Shown in pieces: positions 57,649-64,000 of a stretch of DNA of 64,000 nucleotides. This DNA is from Cylindrospermum stagnale PCC 7417 (GTDB taxonomy: Bacteria; Cyanobacteriota; Cyanobacteriia; Cyanobacteriales; Nostocaceae), in NCBI RefSeq assembly GCF_000317535.1, contig NC_019757.1:6939561-7003560 (forward strand), given 5' to 3'. A model generated the notes under the pieces. It did not search any database. It saw only the letters and a list, made by a program, of their open reading frames with translations, and was not told the origin of the DNA. Each line of letters begins with the position of its first letter. The first letter of the stretch is position 1. The position numbers and the translations under genes were made by a program.

Positions 57649-57967
57649 GAGAATTTTAATTAGCTACGAATAAGAATTATAGCCTTAGCAAATGCAATTG
57701 GCAGCTATGGAGATTTAATTGCAAGGATGGTAATTTTGCCACGGATTTCGGAACCTCACCCTGGTTTTGCTACGCACAACCTGTCCCTCTCCTTGGTAAG
57801 GAGAGGGATGATTGTTAGGAATCTTTGAGGTTTTGGATGGTTTTTGGGTAATCGGATATCTTGTGTGTACACGGTAAGCAGGGAGGGAGGGGAAGTTTGA
57901 TTTTATTGGGGGGAGAAATTACTTTTTTGGACAATGCAGTACTCATGATTAATTCTGGATGAAATGT
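57649..57967. repeat. Intergenic stretch with a perfect 11-bp-stem hairpin at 57784-57808
   Basis: TCCCTCTCCTT and AAGGAGAGGGA are separated by GGT. This type of hairpin is dispersed in cyanobacterial genomes. It lies after the small membrane protein and ahead of the glycosidase on the minus strand and may stop transcription. The rest of the gap shows nothing. Confidence 0.45.
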
Positions 57968-58165
57968 TCAGAATGTACCCCTAAATGCAGCATAAGCTAG
58001 GGTAATGATAATTGGGACTATGATAGGAATCACAACAATGAGTCCCATTTTGCCAAAACGGATTTCTTGACCATCGCTTTTCAAAAGAAAAATCACGGTT
58101 GCTATTGCCATTAAAATCCAAATGATTCCAAAGGCGAAAAAGATGATAAATATTGAGTTATTCAT
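57968..58165 (-). CDS. Small two-helix membrane protein (65 aa)
   Basis: ATG start and two hydrophobic segments (IFIIFFAFGIIWILMAIATVIFLL and GLIVVIPIIVPIIITLAYAAF) joined by a short charged loop (KSDGQEIRFGKM). I do not recognise a family. The composition makes a real small membrane protein likely. Confidence 0.5.
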   Translation of the reverse strand: MNNSIFIIFFAFGIIWILMAIATVIFLLKSDGQEIRFGKMGLIVVIPIIVPIIITLAYAAFRGTF

Positions 58166-58247
58166 ATTTTTTTATTTACTGGGATTTAAATAAATAGGTC
58201 TGCGTCAATGTCTACCAAACTGGACTGAAATCTTTATTTAGTCTACT

Positions 58248-59120
58248 TTAGGAATTCATTCTCAGGTGGAACAGCAAGCAAGTGAGGGGTTTAGGGGATG
58301 TCATAGTGAAATTGTCGTGCTTATTAACATCCCGCAGGATGCGGCTATAGGCTGGATCATCGATGATTGTTCGCGTCAAAATCTCGGTGATTTCATCTAC
58401 AGATTTTATCGCTGTGCGTTCTCTACCTGGTTCACCGTGAATCCCGATTCCTAATTCAATTTCGCGATCGCCTAATTCAAAAGTTGGTGAACCTTTAGCG
58501 GGGACTGTACAAGAACTCAAAGCAATTCCTAAACTCCGTCCATGCAGATTTACCCGCCGGCACAAATCTGCTACCTGCTGCAAATCATCACCCTGTTCCG
58601 CCGCTGCACCGCAAATTTTTTCTGCTAAAATCGTCGTTCCCACACCCCGGCGTCCCTGTGTGTACAGGCTATCTTTCACCGCCACATCATCATCAATTAA
58701 GATATTTAAGACGCGGATACCCTCACCACGGGCTAACTCCGTCGCCATTTCAAAGTTCATCACATCGCCGCTGTAGTTTTTGACGATATAAAGGATACCC
58801 GCCCCACCATCTACTTTTTGGGCAGCTGCTAACATTTGGTCAGGGGTAGGTGAGGTGAAAACTTCCCCAGGACAAGCCGCGTCAAGCATTCCTCTACCCA
58901 CAAAACCAGCGTGCATCGGTTCGTGACCACTGCCACCACCAGAAATAATTGCTACTTTTCCCTGTTTGGGTGCATCGGTGCGGTAAACAAAGGTAGGGTC
59001 AAAATCTACCTTAATTAAATCAGAATGTGCGATAGCGAAGCGCTGCTGCTTTCAGCAGATCGCCATCCCGGCTAGACTTTCCCGCACAAAGTCTTCTGGC
59101 TTGTTGATCAGCTTTTTCAT
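58248..59120 (-). pseudogene. dhaK: Broken dihydroxyacetone kinase subunit DhaK
   Basis: Starts at ATG 59120 (KKLINKPEDFVRESLAGMA) but a 27-bp in-frame insertion (59031-59057) brings a TGA at codon 23. The frame then continues uninterrupted: [35 protein letters not shown] and [13 protein letters not shown] with the DHA-binding His. It ends early, at about 290 codons, with an unrelated-looking tail after RDVNKHDN, so the last part of DhaK is missing too. Restart at the internal ATG at 58916 would lack the N-terminal nucleotide-side residues. DhaK takes dihydroxyacetone for phosphorylation by DhaL with phosphate from DhaM. Confidence 0.85.
59031..59057. repeat. 27-bp palindromic-type insertion in dhaK
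   Basis: On the minus strand, TGCTGAAAGCAGCAGCGC then TTCGCTATC splits a site that would otherwise read GCGATCGC, a HIP1 octamer. It includes TGCTG/CAGCA pairing. It resembles the short dispersed repeats of Nostoc that insert near HIP1 sites. No second copy was seen in the window. Confidence 0.6.
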
Positions 59121-59303
59121 GGTGCATGGCTGAGAAGGAGCTAAAACTTAGGATACCAACAAACCAAAAAGATGCCGTCGTGAATATTGGGTTAACTGAC
59201 TTGCTCATTTCTCCCCCACTGCTGCATAAACTTCCAGAGGTAAACCTATTGAGTAAATGTCAGGACAATTGCTCAATAACACAGGAAAATCAAGGTGAAC
59301 ACA

Positions 59304-59543
59304 ATGTTTAACAAGAACCTCGCTCAAAACCAATCTTTAGCCACAAAAATTCTCGTAGCTTCTTCTTTAATTGGGATTGTTTTGAGTAGCGCCATCAATC
59401 AAGCTGCTGCCGACGTGGTAAAAGGTACACAATGCCACCCCAATTCCCCTGTGGGATTTTGCTGTCCTAACGATGGTAGACCGAGTGGCCCCTATTGTCC
59501 CGACCGTCGTCGACTAGCTCCCGCTCCCAGAACGCAAAATTAA
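59304..59543 (+). CDS. Small secreted cysteine-containing protein (79 aa)
   Basis: The ATG at 59304 is preceded by AAGGTGA; a GTG three codons upstream is less likely. A signal peptide is clear (TKILVASSLIGIVLSSAINQAAA) with cleavage probably after AAA. The mature part of about 43 residues has four cysteines (TQC, FCC, YC) and many Pro and Gly, and a basic Pro-rich tail. Likely periplasmic or secreted. I know no family for it. Confidence 0.55.
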   Translation: MFNKNLAQNQSLATKILVASSLIGIVLSSAINQAAADVVKGTQCHPNSPVGFCCPNDGRPSGPYCPDRRRLAPAPRTQN

Positions 59544-59544
59544 T

Positions 59545-60084
59545 TTAGCCAGATTCGTCGCTTGTTTCGGTGTAACTCGTGCCGTGCAGTTTAATAAAGC
59601 TATCAAAGGCATACCAGGCCAACACATACCAGGGAATAGCTTCTAATTGTAGACCTTGAATCAGTAACTGTCTCACAGCTAAAGTACTCAGTCCCAAAGG
59701 GAAAAGGAAGCGCAAATCAACTGCACCATCTGTTGCTAATTCGACTCGTTTATTCAAGTCCACAACTGCACTGGATAAATCTGCCGCCGCCTCGGTGCTA
59801 CCCTCAGTAATATCAGCAAAAATCATGCCTATATCGTGGAGTGTGGCTAAGACATTTTCTAGACTGCCTTCTTTAGCACTGTGGCTGATCAGAATACTCC
59901 CATGCTGAATATTAGTGCTTACTTGACTAACGTTAGGTTGTGCTTTGAGGACACTGGTAATAATTTGCATTTTCCGGGATTGGCGATCGCTTAAAGCAAT
60001 TCTCAACCGTAGCCTTCCTGGAGTATTACTGACAATTTTTGTAGATATCGGTTTGAATGGTGTCTTTAAAGTTGCTTGATCCAT
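59545..60084 (-). CDS. HMA_2-domain protein (single domain)
   Basis: 179 residues. Residues about 17-95 match the HMA_2 ferredoxin-like fold (IVSNTPGRLRLRIALS, VLKAQPNVSQVSTNIQHGSILISH), which lacks the CxxC metal motif of classical HMA domains. The C-terminal part holds a possible membrane-associated segment (LRFLFPLGLSTLAVRQLLIQGL). It belongs to a minus-strand group with DUF5132 and a double HMA_2 protein. The function is not established. Confidence 0.72.
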   Translation of the reverse strand: MDQATLKTPFKPISTKIVSNTPGRLRLRIALSDRQSRKMQIITSVLKAQPNVSQVSTNIQHGSILISHSAKEGSLENVLATLHDIGMIFADITEGSTEAAADLSSAVVDLNKRVELATDGAVDLRFLFPLGLSTLAVRQLLIQGLQLEAIPWYVLAWYAFDSFIKLHGTSYTETSDESG

Positions 60085-60211
60085 AAGTTTAAGTATCTTG
60101 GTTTTGTTTTTTCAGTCCTCAATCATTCCTGAAATTCTCTCTTCTCTTGGCGTCCTACAGCCCTTTGGGCATCGCTGCGCGCGGGCATCTTAGCGGTAGC
60201 TACTGCGATTA

Positions 60212-60241
60212 ATAAACGCAGATAAACGCAGATAAACGCAG
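60212..60241. repeat. Three 10-bp tandem repeats (ATAAACGCAG)
   Basis: Three exact copies in the gap upstream of the single HMA_2 gene. Common dispersed word in cyanobacterial intergenic DNA; no function can be assigned. Confidence 0.7.
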
Positions 60242-60277
60242 ATGGAAAAAATCTATCTGCGGTAATAACAAAGATTT

Positions 60278-60302
60278 GTAGGGTGGGTGCTGTCCACCCT
60301 AC
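60278..60302 (-). terminator. Hairpin after the DUF5132 gene
   Basis: GTAGGGTGG and CCACCCTAC form a 9-bp stem with a 7-base loop, right after the stop of the DUF5132 gene on the minus strand. No T-run follows, so it may be a dispersed palindrome acting as transcript end rather than a classical terminator. Confidence 0.4.
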
Positions 60303-60320
60303 TTGGGAAAAATCGCCGAT

Positions 60321-60614
60321 TTATGCACCATGATCTGCTGTGCCTTCAGCAGGTTCAAAAGCTGGTGTTTGCTTGGCTTCGGCTATTTCCGACTTGGCCT
60401 CAGCGATAATGTCATCCCAGGTTTCGCCTAATTCGGCGATCGCACCTTTGCTTCTTTCGTAAGCCACAAGTCCACCTTTAATCACTGACTTGGCTATCGG
60501 TTTACCAATGCCTGCCACAATCGGAAGCAGGACAGGAGCCAGCAGTACAGCCCCAATACCAGCGATGATTCCTGGAGCGCCTGCATCTTCTACGAAATCA
60601 GTAATTTTTGCCAT
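60321..60614 (-). CDS. DUF5132 family small membrane protein
   Basis: 97 residues. The N-terminal hydrophobic half (GIIAGIGAVLLAPVLLPIVAGIGKPIAKSVIKGGLVAYE) is characteristic of DUF5132; the C-terminal half is a charged helix (IAEAKSEIAEAKQ). Members often sit next to HMA_2 proteins and heavy-metal P-type ATPases, as here with two HMA_2 genes but without an ATPase in view. ATG start with GGAGG a few bases upstream. Confidence 0.8.
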   Translation of the reverse strand: MAKITDFVEDAGAPGIIAGIGAVLLAPVLLPIVAGIGKPIAKSVIKGGLVAYERSKGAIAELGETWDDIIAEAKSEIAEAKQTPAFEPAEGTADHGA

Positions 60615-60757
60615 AATTAAAATGACCTCCAGTAAACAAGAAACTTGTTATAAAGCTCTCTAACGTAATCTACTCAATTGGTTGATCTCATCTTGCTGAT
60701 GGTAGAGTTTTTTAGACATAGCAGTGAAAATTAACTATGCATTATGCAGAACCCTTG

Positions 60758-60783
60758 TAGAGACGTTGCATGCAACGTCTCTA
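60758..60783. repeat. Perfect 26-bp palindrome
   Basis: TAGAGACGTTGCA followed by its exact reverse complement, between two minus-strand genes. This palindrome family is widespread in Nostocales intergenic DNA. Confidence 0.75.
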
Positions 60784-60831
60784 AATTCTTTTTCACTCCT
60801 ATGTAAATCTCGTGGTTTATCTGTGGTTTTC

Positions 60832-61854
60832 TCATAAAGGCAAATTCGCCAAAAAAGCTAAAGAATAAGACATAGATGTAGGCTGCATATTAGCCCATAA
60901 ACTCGATACTTCCATAGCTTCAGTTGGTAGTTGCAGTTCTGTTGTCTCAACGGGATCGGTGGGTGGGTGTGTCTGCAAAGCCAACTCCATCAGGTTTACC
61001 CAATGAGATATGCTAATATCACTTGGCTGATAGGCGATCGCATCCGGTGCAGCGTAGCTGATCGCAATTGATGCCGCATCATAATTCACACGCACACTCA
61101 CAACTTGGGCATCTGTTTTCAGTAACTTCTCTAATCGCTGCCCATAGGCGCGATCTTCAGCGATGAGAGGCACATGAAATCTAATCCTACCCGCGATCGC
61201 ATGCACCACACTGTAAGCTATTTTTGCAGGTGGTGCAGCTACCTCGCTATCTTGCTCCTCAGGGAATTTAGTAGCAGCAACTGCTGATGGTGTAACTTGC
61301 GGCTCCAAATAATCAATCACCCAACGAGTAGCATCTGCGGCAATAATATAAACGGGAATCGCTACCAAACCCTTAATTCCTAATCCCCCTGTCACCGCCA
61401 AGCCTGTCATTAAGGGAATCAAAGAAATCGACTGTTCTTTCCAAAACTCCAGAGATTTCCACTCGGCAAAAGCATCTTCATGTGGCGAAATTTGGCGTTG
61501 ATGAATGCCAAATTGTTGGAGCAATCTTAACACCTGCGGTAATGACAGCTGATCTTCATCGAAAGTCACAACCAAACTGCCCGTTTGCTGATTGATTGCC
61601 ACTGCCCTCACCCCATCTTGCTGTCTTAAATATTGAGATAAAGTTTCTAAAGAGTTAAAACTGTCTTTAATAGCGCGGATTCGTACTCGTCCAGGGATGG
61701 CATGAATAATTTGCAATCCATTTAACTGTGCAACTGCTTCGCTATTATTGTCATTAACAATTACTTCATCGCTTTCACCCTGAGTTGAGATTAAATCAGG
61801 AGATATTTTCGGCTGTGGACTTAACCCATCGCGACTACTGACAATTCTGCTCAT
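60832..61854 (-). CDS. Double HMA_2-domain protein
   Basis: 340 residues with two HMA_2 domains: about 45-125 (IIHAIPGRVRIRAIKDSF, then GVRAVAINQQTGSLVVTFDE) and about 208-275 (VVHAIAGRIRFHVPLIAED, VVSVRVNYDAASIAISY). A hydrophobic stretch lies between them (SLIPLMTGLAVTGGLGIKGLVAIPVYIIAAD). This resembles the N-terminal part of certain heavy-metal ATPases without the ATPase. It leads the HMA_2/DUF5132 group. Metal or membrane-stress function is inference. Confidence 0.75.
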   Translation of the reverse strand: MSRIVSSRDGLSPQPKISPDLISTQGESDEVIVNDNNSEAVAQLNGLQIIHAIPGRVRIRAIKDSFNSLETLSQYLRQQDGVRAVAINQQTGSLVVTFDEDQLSLPQVLRLLQQFGIHQRQISPHEDAFAEWKSLEFWKEQSISLIPLMTGLAVTGGLGIKGLVAIPVYIIAADATRWVIDYLEPQVTPSAVAATKFPEEQDSEVAAPPAKIAYSVVHAIAGRIRFHVPLIAEDRAYGQRLEKLLKTDAQVVSVRVNYDAASIAISYAAPDAIAYQPSDISISHWVNLMELALQTHPPTDPVETTELQLPTEAMEVSSLWANMQPTSMSYSLAFLANLPL

Positions 61855-61948
61855 GCACTCAATAGCTACACCAAGCCAGAGGTTAACATTAGGTTAAATA
61901 TAACTTCTAGCTTTGGTGTCAAGTCTCACCCTTAAGAGATATTTTAGG

Positions 61949-62482
61949 TTAGGTTTTATTCACTACTCGCATTTGGAATTCCTGCTCGGTGAGCATATCG
62001 AGAGTACTCTCCAGGCGATCTACAAATACAATGCCATCAAGATGATCAAATTCATGTTGAAATATCCGCGCCACAAAATCAGTTAATGTTTGGGTTTTTA
62101 ACTCGCCATTGCGGTCAGTGTATTCCACTTCAATTGTTTGATATCTAGGCACTAAACCCCTAATTCCTGGAACACTCAAACAACCTTCCCAACCTTTGAC
62201 AACTTCATCTGAATAAGCAATAATTTTGGGATTAATTATCGCCGTAGGTTCCATCAAAGGGGCGTAGGGATATCTAGCATTAGGATGGGAAGCCAAAATA
62301 AATAAACGATAGGATTCTGCTACTTGCGGTGCAGCAATTCCCACACCGTTAGCTTGAGAAACAGTAGCGATTAAGTTATCAATTATTTCTTGAATCCGCT
62401 CATCTTGAATGTTCTCAACCCAAGCTGCTTTTTGGCGCAATGTCGGATTTCCTAATTGAATAATTGGGTTTGATTCAGCCAT
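61949..62482 (-). CDS. def: Peptide deformylase
   Basis: 177 residues. All three motifs are present: GVGIAAPQV, EGCLSVPG with the metal-binding Cys, and HEFDHLDG with the two metal His and catalytic Glu. It removes the N-formyl group from new proteins. ATG start; an STRR-type tandem repeat lies 20 bases upstream, right where the promoter or leader should be. Confidence 0.97.
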   Translation of the reverse strand: MAESNPIIQLGNPTLRQKAAWVENIQDERIQEIIDNLIATVSQANGVGIAAPQVAESYRLFILASHPNARYPYAPLMEPTAIINPKIIAYSDEVVKGWEGCLSVPGIRGLVPRYQTIEVEYTDRNGELKTQTLTDFVARIFQHEFDHLDGIVFVDRLESTLDMLTEQEFQMRVVNKT

Positions 62483-62502
62483 TGCAATAACTCCTTTCGG
62501 TC

Positions 62503-62558
62503 ATGGTAATTGGTAATTGGTAATGGGTAATGGGTAATTGGTAATTGGTAATTGGTAA
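62503..62558. repeat. STRR heptamer tandem repeat (8 units)
   Basis: Eight consecutive 7-bp units, TGGTAAT or GGGTAAT, filling most of the gap between hhoA-type protease stop and def start. Short tandemly repeated repetitive sequences of this kind are a mark of heterocystous cyanobacteria. Copy number may vary between strains. Confidence 0.9.
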
Positions 62559-62577
62559 TTTCCTCTCGCCTCATTGG

Positions 62578-63858
62578 CTAGCCTTCAGGTTGCTCGCGTT
62601 GGTCACGTTGTACTGGTAAAGGTGCTGGTTTAACTGTTAATTGAGTAATTTGCCCATCGCGTTCCACTTGGATTTGTATAGGAGTACCAATTTTGCTATC
62701 TTCTACTAGCTTTTGCACGTCTTCAACTTTAGTTACAGGCTGGTTATTAATGCTTTTAATCACATCCCCAGGTCGCATTCCGCCAACAGATGCTGGGGAG
62801 TTAGAAACAATATTAACTAGCAAAACGCCTTGCTCTGCTTTTATATTTACGCGACCGCCAAATCTTTTATTGATTTTTTCCTTAATTTCTGGCGTTAGCG
62901 TCACCATTTGAACGCCCAAATATGGATGCTCTACTTTTCCTTTAGTAATTAATTCCTGGGAAATTCTTTGCACCGTATTAATAGGAATAGCAAAACCCAA
63001 GCCTTGAGCACCTTGAATAATTGCTGTGTTCATCCCTATCACCTCACCACGAGCATTCAACAATGGCCCGCCAGAGTTACCAGGGTTAATTGCCGCATCT
63101 GTTTGCAAATAGTCAACACGCTTGTCACTAGCACCAATGTCACTACTAGAGCGGCCTGTAGCACTGATAATCCCAGAGGTAACAGTATTATTCAAACCTA
63201 AAGGATTACCGATCGCAATTACCGCTTCTCCTGGTTGCAAAACTTCGGAGTTACCCAAAGACAGAGTTGGCAGGTTGTTGGCGTCAATTTTGATCACCGC
63301 CACATCAGTTACCGGATCTTCACCCAGCACTTGGCCGTTAAAAGTCCGGCCATCTTTGAGGGTGACAGTAACTCTGTCAGCACCATCTACAACGTGGGAG
63401 TTAGTCAAAATTTGACCAGAGGCGTTAATAATAAATCCCGAACCACTACCCCTGACTACCCTTTGTCTTGGCTGTGATGGCAATCTATCGCCAAAGAACC
63501 GCTGAAAATAGGGGTCGGCAAATTCTGGCCGTACTTGAGAAGTTACAGTTCTAGAGGCATCAATGCGAACTACCGCACCTCCTACCTGTTGCACTACGCC
63601 GACGACAAAGTTAGGATCTCCAGAGGCAGAAATTATGGCTGGGGGGACAATTGCCGAACTGGGGTCAGTTGTTTTTTGAACTTGAGTGCCGTTTGTTTGA
63701 TTTTCAAAGTTCTTGGTAGGTCGCAGCGAGCAACCCCCAAGGGACACCACTGCTACTCCACTGAATAGCATCCATACTATACTTTTTACTCCCCAACTAC
63801 GCAGCAAACATCCTAAATCAATATTTTTGGGCGCTAAGTTATGGTCTTGTGTCTTCAT
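62578..63858 (-). CDS. HtrA/Deg-family serine protease with PDZ domain
   Basis: 426 residues. An N-terminal hydrophobic segment ends in a lipobox-like LGGC, suggesting a lipoprotein of the periplasm or lumen. Catalytic triad: His in [11 protein letters not shown], Asp in [12 protein letters not shown], Ser in [11 protein letters not shown]. One PDZ domain follows (about 320-410, [31 protein letters not shown]). It matches the HhoA/HhoB/HtrA group of cyanobacteria, but I cannot tell which paralogue. It degrades or refolds damaged exported proteins. Confidence 0.93.
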   Translation of the reverse strand: MKTQDHNLAPKNIDLGCLLRSWGVKSIVWMLFSGVAVVSLGGCSLRPTKNFENQTNGTQVQKTTDPSSAIVPPAIISASGDPNFVVGVVQQVGGAVVRIDASRTVTSQVRPEFADPYFQRFFGDRLPSQPRQRVVRGSGSGFIINASGQILTNSHVVDGADRVTVTLKDGRTFNGQVLGEDPVTDVAVIKIDANNLPTLSLGNSEVLQPGEAVIAIGNPLGLNNTVTSGIISATGRSSSDIGASDKRVDYLQTDAAINPGNSGGPLLNARGEVIGMNTAIIQGAQGLGFAIPINTVQRISQELITKGKVEHPYLGVQMVTLTPEIKEKINKRFGGRVNIKAEQGVLLVNIVSNSPASVGGMRPGDVIKSINNQPVTKVEDVQKLVEDSKIGTPIQIQVERDGQITQLTVKPAPLPVQRDQREQPEG

Positions 63859-64000
63859 GTGTCGTTGCTTCTCCGTGTCAGTTAGTGGATGCTAGGATCT
63901 TAGCTACTGGGTGTGTCCCAGAATGATCACAACTTAAATGCTTCCTTCTAGGTCTATGGCATCTGAATGTTAAATTCGTACTTGCTCACATTTTCCCTTT

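Overview
The window is chromosomal DNA of a cyanobacterium, most likely a filamentous heterocyst-forming one (Nostocales). Evidence: cyanobacterial NdhB, a MenG-type quinone methyltransferase, frequent HIP1 octamers (GCGATCGC), a TGGTAAT heptamer tandem repeat of the STRR type, Uma2 and vMAP/AAA-like genes, and many short palindromic or MITE-like repeats between genes. The genus cannot be fixed from sequence alone; the toxin cluster fits anatoxin producers of the Cylindrospermum/Cuspidothrix/Dolichospermum kind.

Left part (1-27.2 kb): mostly housekeeping genes. These are partial menG, a DUF445 membrane protein, Uma2, a PgpH-like 7TM-HD phosphohydrolase, a DraG-like protein, aroQ with a 45-codon overlapping ORF, topA and ndhB. 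A three-gene signalling group follows (hybrid kinase, small Cys-containing output protein, PAS kinase), then a fatty-acid desaturase, a DhaM-HPr-EI fusion, a vMAP/AAA-like ATPase and two tandem MscS channels. Remnants of TnpB, a Rieske protein and other genes lie between them.

Centre (27.5-52.1 kb): a complete anatoxin-a family biosynthetic cluster. On the minus strand are the MATE exporter anaI, type II thioesterase anaA and lipocalin-like anaJ. On the plus strand is a tight series: anaB (prolyl-ACP oxidase), anaC (prolyl adenylation), anaD (ACP), anaK (NADPH/F420-type reductase), and the PKSs anaE (KS-AT-DH-ER-KR-ACP), anaF (KS-AT-DH-KR-ACP) and anaG (KS-AT-ACP). AnaC loads proline on AnaD, AnaB oxidises it to the pyrroline, AnaE, AnaF and AnaG each add a malonyl unit, AnaA can release the chain, and AnaK would give the dihydro form. 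AnaG has no methyltransferase domain, so dihydroanatoxin-a and/or anatoxin-a are expected rather than homoanatoxin-a. The cluster holds decayed IS630- and IS5-like transposases.

Three unusual structures stand out in the cluster. (1) anaK is preceded by four 21-bp tandem repeats, each carrying a Shine-Dalgarno and a start codon, making three five-codon mini-ORFs. (2) The AT regions of anaF and anaG are a 1,404-bp duplication with only three differences seen. (3) An open stretch of 73 codons continues in frame after the anaF stop and ends in a degenerate copy of the anaF 3' end.

Right part (52.2-64 kb): a small putative DNA-binding protein, two FAD oxidoreductases, a phosphodiester glycosidase-like protein, and a dhaK broken by a 27-bp in-frame insertion carrying a stop. 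Then come a small secreted Cys-rich protein, an HMA_2/DUF5132 group, peptide deformylase and an HtrA-type protease. No tRNA, rRNA or CRISPR array was recognised.
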